Source: an uncultured Bacteroidales bacterium (GTDB lineage Bacteria; Bacteroidota; Bacteroidia; Bacteroidales; UBA932). Taken from it: 16,195 bases of DNA. Below the pieces are notes generated by a model. That model did not search any database. It was not told the origin of the DNA and saw nothing but the letters and a program-made list of their open reading frames with translations. Where the stretch lies: the NCBI GenBank assembly GCA_937898205.1, contig CALEJC010000204.1, positions 1-16,195 of the forward strand. The letters run 5' to 3'. Positions 13,786 through 16,195 of the stretch are shown here, one piece after another. A program made the translations under genes and the position numbers. Positions within the stretch are counted from its first letter, which is position 1. Each line of letters begins with the position of its first letter.

Positions 13786-14934
13786 ATGATTACTACAGTT
13801 CTGGTTATACTTTTCTACCTTCTTGCTCCGGCAGCAGTGCTTTGGGCATGTGGCAAGGTGAAGATTCTGGGCAAGATCGGACCGGTCCTGGTCCTCTACA
13901 TACTCGGCGTGCTGGTGACCAACCTAAGGATACTTCCTCAGGGTCTGGATGGCTTGCAGAACTCTCTCTCGGAGGTTCTGGTACCCCTTGCCATCCCGAT
14001 GATGCTCTTTGGTTGCAATTTCAAGAATTTCTCTGCAAAGCAAAGCCTCTTGAGTTTTGTAATCGGAGTTTTTTCCGTGCTTCTGATGGTCGCAATAGGA
14101 TTCTTGCTTGTGGGTGACAGGTTTGGCTCAGAAGGCCCTATTATGGGCGCCGCATTGAGCGGACTTTATACCGGCGGATCCGGCAACCTGGCAGCAATAA
14201 AGCTCATGCTCGGCATGGACAATACCACATTTGTCCTACTGTCCACTTGTGATATCATCATCTGCTTCATCTATCTTCTTTTCTTGATGGGCGGCGGCAT
14301 CAAGATGGCCAGAAAATTTATCGGCGTCAACACCAGCATGGAAGCCCAGAGCGATCTGCAGCTAGACACTCAGTCACAGAATCCATATAAGGATTTTGCA
14401 AAGAAATCCTCTATCATCCAGCTACTTAAAATCCTAGGCGCAGCAGCACTGATTACAGGCATCTCACTCGGTCTGACCAAGCTCTTTAAAGAAGAGTATT
14501 TTATGATTGTCATCATATTGAGCTTGAGCACAATCAGCCTTCTTCTCAGCTTCACAAAAGAAGTAAAGACCTGGGACAAGAGCTACGATGCCGGTATGTA
14601 CTTGATCTACATTTTCTGCCTTGTAATGGCGTCAATGGCCGATCTGAGCAAGATTGATCTGGAGAGCAGTCTGTTTATCCTGCTATTCCAGGCATTTGTA
14701 ATATTCGGCTCTTTCTTCTTGATGCTTCTGCTTGCGCGCTTGCTCAAGATTGATGCAGACACAACTGTCATTACATCCAACACCCTCATTAATTCGCCCA
14801 TCACCGTGCCGATGATTGCAGCTTCCATGAAGAATAAAAATGCCATCATCCCCGGCATCACCAACGGCGTCGTGGGCTTTGCTGTGGGCAATTACCTTGG
14901 ATTTATCATTTATCAACTACTAAACAATCTATAA
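13786..14934 (+). CDS. DUF819 family multi-pass inner-membrane protein
   Basis: This 382-residue hydrophobic protein has about ten membrane segments and resembles the DUF819/YjcL family, predicted transporters without a firmly assigned substrate. Two roughly repeated halves are suggested by Gly-rich helices: GLYTGGSGNLAAIKLMLG in the first half, and the ITSNTLINSPITVPMIAA stretch with NGVVGFAVGNYLGF near the end. The polar connecting loop around residues 185-205 is probably cytoplasmic. The ATG at 13786 is preferred over an in-frame TTG at 13780, as it lies 11 bases after the mnmA stop. The ZIP transporter gene begins 4 bases after this stop, so the pair, and probably mnmA, form one transcript. 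Confidence 0.85.
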   Translation: MITTVLVILFYLLAPAAVLWACGKVKILGKIGPVLVLYILGVLVTNLRILPQGLDGLQNSLSEVLVPLAIPMMLFGCNFKNFSAKQSLLSFVIGVFSVLLMVAIGFLLVGDRFGSEGPIMGAALSGLYTGGSGNLAAIKLMLGMDNTTFVLLSTCDIIICFIYLLFLMGGGIKMARKFIGVNTSMEAQSDLQLDTQSQNPYKDFAKKSSIIQLLKILGAAALITGISLGLTKLFKEEYFMIVIILSLSTISLLLSFTKEVKTWDKSYDAGMYLIYIFCLVMASMADLSKIDLESSLFILLFQAFVIFGSFFLMLLLARLLKIDADTTVITSNTLINSPITVPMIAASMKNKNAIIPGITNGVVGFAVGNYLGFIIYQLLNNL

Positions 14935-14938
14935 TATT

Positions 14939-15685
14939 ATGAATCCTGTATGGATCAGTGCACTGGGTCTCTGCGGATCTACACTGCTTGGCGCAGGACT
15001 CGGATTTTTCTTCAAGAACATCCCACACAAGTGGAACGACGCCATCATGGGCTTCTGCGCCGGCGTGATGTTGTCCGCCGCGATCCTCGGACTCATCCTT
15101 CCGTCTGCGGAGCTATGTGGCGAAGGCAAGATGTGGATTGTGGTTGCTGGAGTGCTGGTGGGCGCGCTGTTTCTCAATCTGCTCGACCTGCTCACCCCTC
15201 ACCTCCATAGCATTACCGGTCTGGAGCCGGAGCAGCACAAAGGCAACGCAAGCATCAACAAAGTCATGTTGTTTGTACTTGCAATTGCCCTGCACAAGCT
15301 CCCTGAAGGCATTGCTGCCGGAGTGGGATTCAACGCAGAAGATATATCCAACGCCTGGAGCGTGACGATAGGCATCTCCATCCAGAATGTGCCTGAGGCC
15401 ATGGTCATCATCGCTCCCCTGCTGCTCGCAGGAGTCAGCCGCACCCGCACGGTGATCATCTCGCTTTGCATCGGTCTGCTGGAGATTGTCGGCATCTGGA
15501 TTGGCTATGCGCTCGGCGGCATCTCACAGATGCTCCTGCCTGCGATGCTAGCATTTGCCGGAGGCTCGATGCTCTATGTCGTCAGCGACGAAATGATCCC
15601 CGAAACCCACTCCCACGGTCACCAGAAAGCCGCCAGCTTCGCCTTGCTCATCGGCTTCCTCTTTATGCTCCTGGTGGAGGGTTAA
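14939..15685 (+). CDS. ZIP family divalent metal transporter
   Basis: This is a 248-residue inner-membrane protein of the ZIP (ZupT/GufA-like) family, which takes up zinc and other divalent metals. About eight membrane segments are visible. The binuclear metal site is formed by HKLPEG (His119, Glu123) in helix IV and QNVPE (Gln149, Asn150, Glu153) in helix V. A His-rich ETHSHGH (222-228) lies before the last helix, and a variable loop with HLHSITGLEPEQH (88-100) may bind metal too. The ATG lies 4 bases after the DUF819 stop. The 3' end overlaps the convergent minus-strand gene by 4 bases. Metal specificity cannot be read from the sequence, and no Zur or Fur site is evident upstream. Confidence 0.9.
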   Translation: MNPVWISALGLCGSTLLGAGLGFFFKNIPHKWNDAIMGFCAGVMLSAAILGLILPSAELCGEGKMWIVVAGVLVGALFLNLLDLLTPHLHSITGLEPEQHKGNASINKVMLFVLAIALHKLPEGIAAGVGFNAEDISNAWSVTIGISIQNVPEAMVIIAPLLLAGVSRTRTVIISLCIGLLEIVGIWIGYALGGISQMLLPAMLAFAGGSMLYVVSDEMIPETHSHGHQKAASFALLIGFLFMLLVEG

Positions 15686-16195
15686 AACCAATTCTTCACC
15701 CCGAAGACACCATCCTTGACGCCGGTGGCAACGACAAGCGGGAGTTTCTTGATTGCGGAGCGGCGCACTTCCTTGCGGATTGCGGAGCGGTTGCGCTTGA
15801 ATGCTTCACTGCCCTCCTCAAGATAGCGCAGCGTGGTCATCCCGACGCGCAATGCGACATAGGCATTGAGCATGCCATTGGTCGCAGACTTGAATATCGC
15901 GGCAGTCACGTTAATGCCCGAGAGGCCAAGCAATTCGCCCAGATTGACCTCATTAAGAGCTTCGTCAGCAGATGCGATCAGCACCGACGATGCAGCCACG
16001 CGCGTATAAAGCCTGAGGAGCTGTCCAAACGACGGGCGCTTCCCTCTCATCTCCACGATCTTGTTGATCATGGAAATATTCATGCTCAGGCTGCTGAAGA
16101 TATCCAAGGCGCCGTTTTGCGAGATCGAGGTCAAGACAAATATGCTTCTGGCAGTCTTCTTCACGATTTCGTCGGCCTCCTTTTTCTCCTCAGGA
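15682..16195 (-). CDS. DUF697-like protein, C-terminal part, runs off the right edge
   Basis: At least 170 residues are visible, continuing beyond the window. The frame stays open from an in-frame GTG at 16164 back to the last base, with PEEKKEADEIVKK upstream, so that GTG is not a likely start. The visible part has two hydrophobic helical stretches (around TRVAASSVLIASA and GELLGLSGINVTAAIFKSA), a following amphipathic helix (NAYVALRVGMTTLRYL), and a basic end (NRSAIRKEVRRSAIKK). This fits the DUF697/YcjF group of membrane-associated proteins that often accompany or are fused to GTPases. The stop overlaps the ZIP gene stop tail-to-tail by four bases, leaving no room for a separate terminator. 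The function is unknown, and the family call is from pattern only. Confidence 0.6.
   Translation of the reverse strand, partial: PEEKKEADEIVKKTARSIFVLTSISQNGALDIFSSLSMNISMINKIVEMRGKRPSFGQLLRLYTRVAASSVLIASADEALNEVNLGELLGLSGINVTAAIFKSATNGMLNAYVALRVGMTTLRYLEEGSEAFKRNRSAIRKEVRRSAIKKLPLVVATGVKDGVFGVKNWF

Noticed and set aside
15682..16164. GTG at 16164 as the start of the right-edge gene
   Set aside because: The frame stays open upstream to the window edge with plausible charged coding sequence, so the gene is more likely truncated by the window than begun there.
1..16195. CRISPR array, transposon ends, integrase or phage genes
   Set aside because: No regularly spaced repeats, transposase or recombinase motifs, or paired inverted repeats flanking genes were seen on either strand.

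Overview
The window looks like chromosomal DNA of a gut-type Bacteroidales bacterium (Bacteroidota). Three things point there: several -7 elements of the TAnnTTTG type with few Shine-Dalgarno sequences, lipoproteins and secreted glycoside hydrolases of the families this order uses on plant cell walls, and the housekeeping genes cdd, ffs and mnmA. The genus cannot be fixed from the sequence alone. No CRISPR array, insertion sequence, integrase, tRNA or rRNA gene was seen. There are no gene-free stretches longer than about 300 bases.

Layout, left to right. At 80-634 (+) is a thioredoxin-fold lipoprotein with a CPWC motif. At 700-1435 (+) are two unrecognised small genes in AT-richer DNA, one of them a probable secreted Cys-containing peptide; they end at a strong hairpin terminator. 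At 1505-5995 is a divergent pair for rhamnogalacturonan-I: a PL11 rhamnogalacturonan lyase lipoprotein (-) and a two-domain protein (+) joining a GH105 unsaturated rhamnogalacturonyl hydrolase to a CE12-type rhamnogalacturonan acetylesterase. At 6062-11779 (-) is a very compact three-gene unit: a GH127 beta-L-arabinofuranosidase lipoprotein, a HI0933/BaiN-type flavoprotein, and a GH51 alpha-L-arabinofuranosidase. The GH51 protein carries an extra N-terminal region resembling part of a five-bladed propeller, plus a CBM4/9-like domain. Just upstream of this unit, on the same strand, are the SRP RNA gene (about 11810-11913) and cytidine deaminase (11936-12409). Divergent from cdd is a plus-strand run of mnmA (with an unusual insertion), a DUF819 membrane protein and a ZIP-family metal transporter. 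A partial DUF697-like protein runs in from the right edge on the minus strand.

How the genes may work together (inference). The lyase cuts the RG-I backbone. The CE12 domain would remove acetyl groups and the GH105 domain the unsaturated galacturonyl residue left by the lyase. GH51 and GH127 would strip alpha- and beta-linked L-arabinofuranose from side chains or from arabinosylated glycoproteins. All four CAZymes carry an export signal. No SusC/SusD pair, hybrid two-component regulator or sugar transporter is present, so this is a partial pectin-processing cluster rather than a complete polysaccharide utilisation locus.

No convincing new defence, mobile or RNA system was found. The points most worth a second look are the GH105-CE12 fusion, the propeller-like extension on GH51, the flavoprotein locked inside an arabinofuranosidase operon, the SRP RNA terminator lying 30 bases from that operon, the MnmA insertion, and the two orphan genes.
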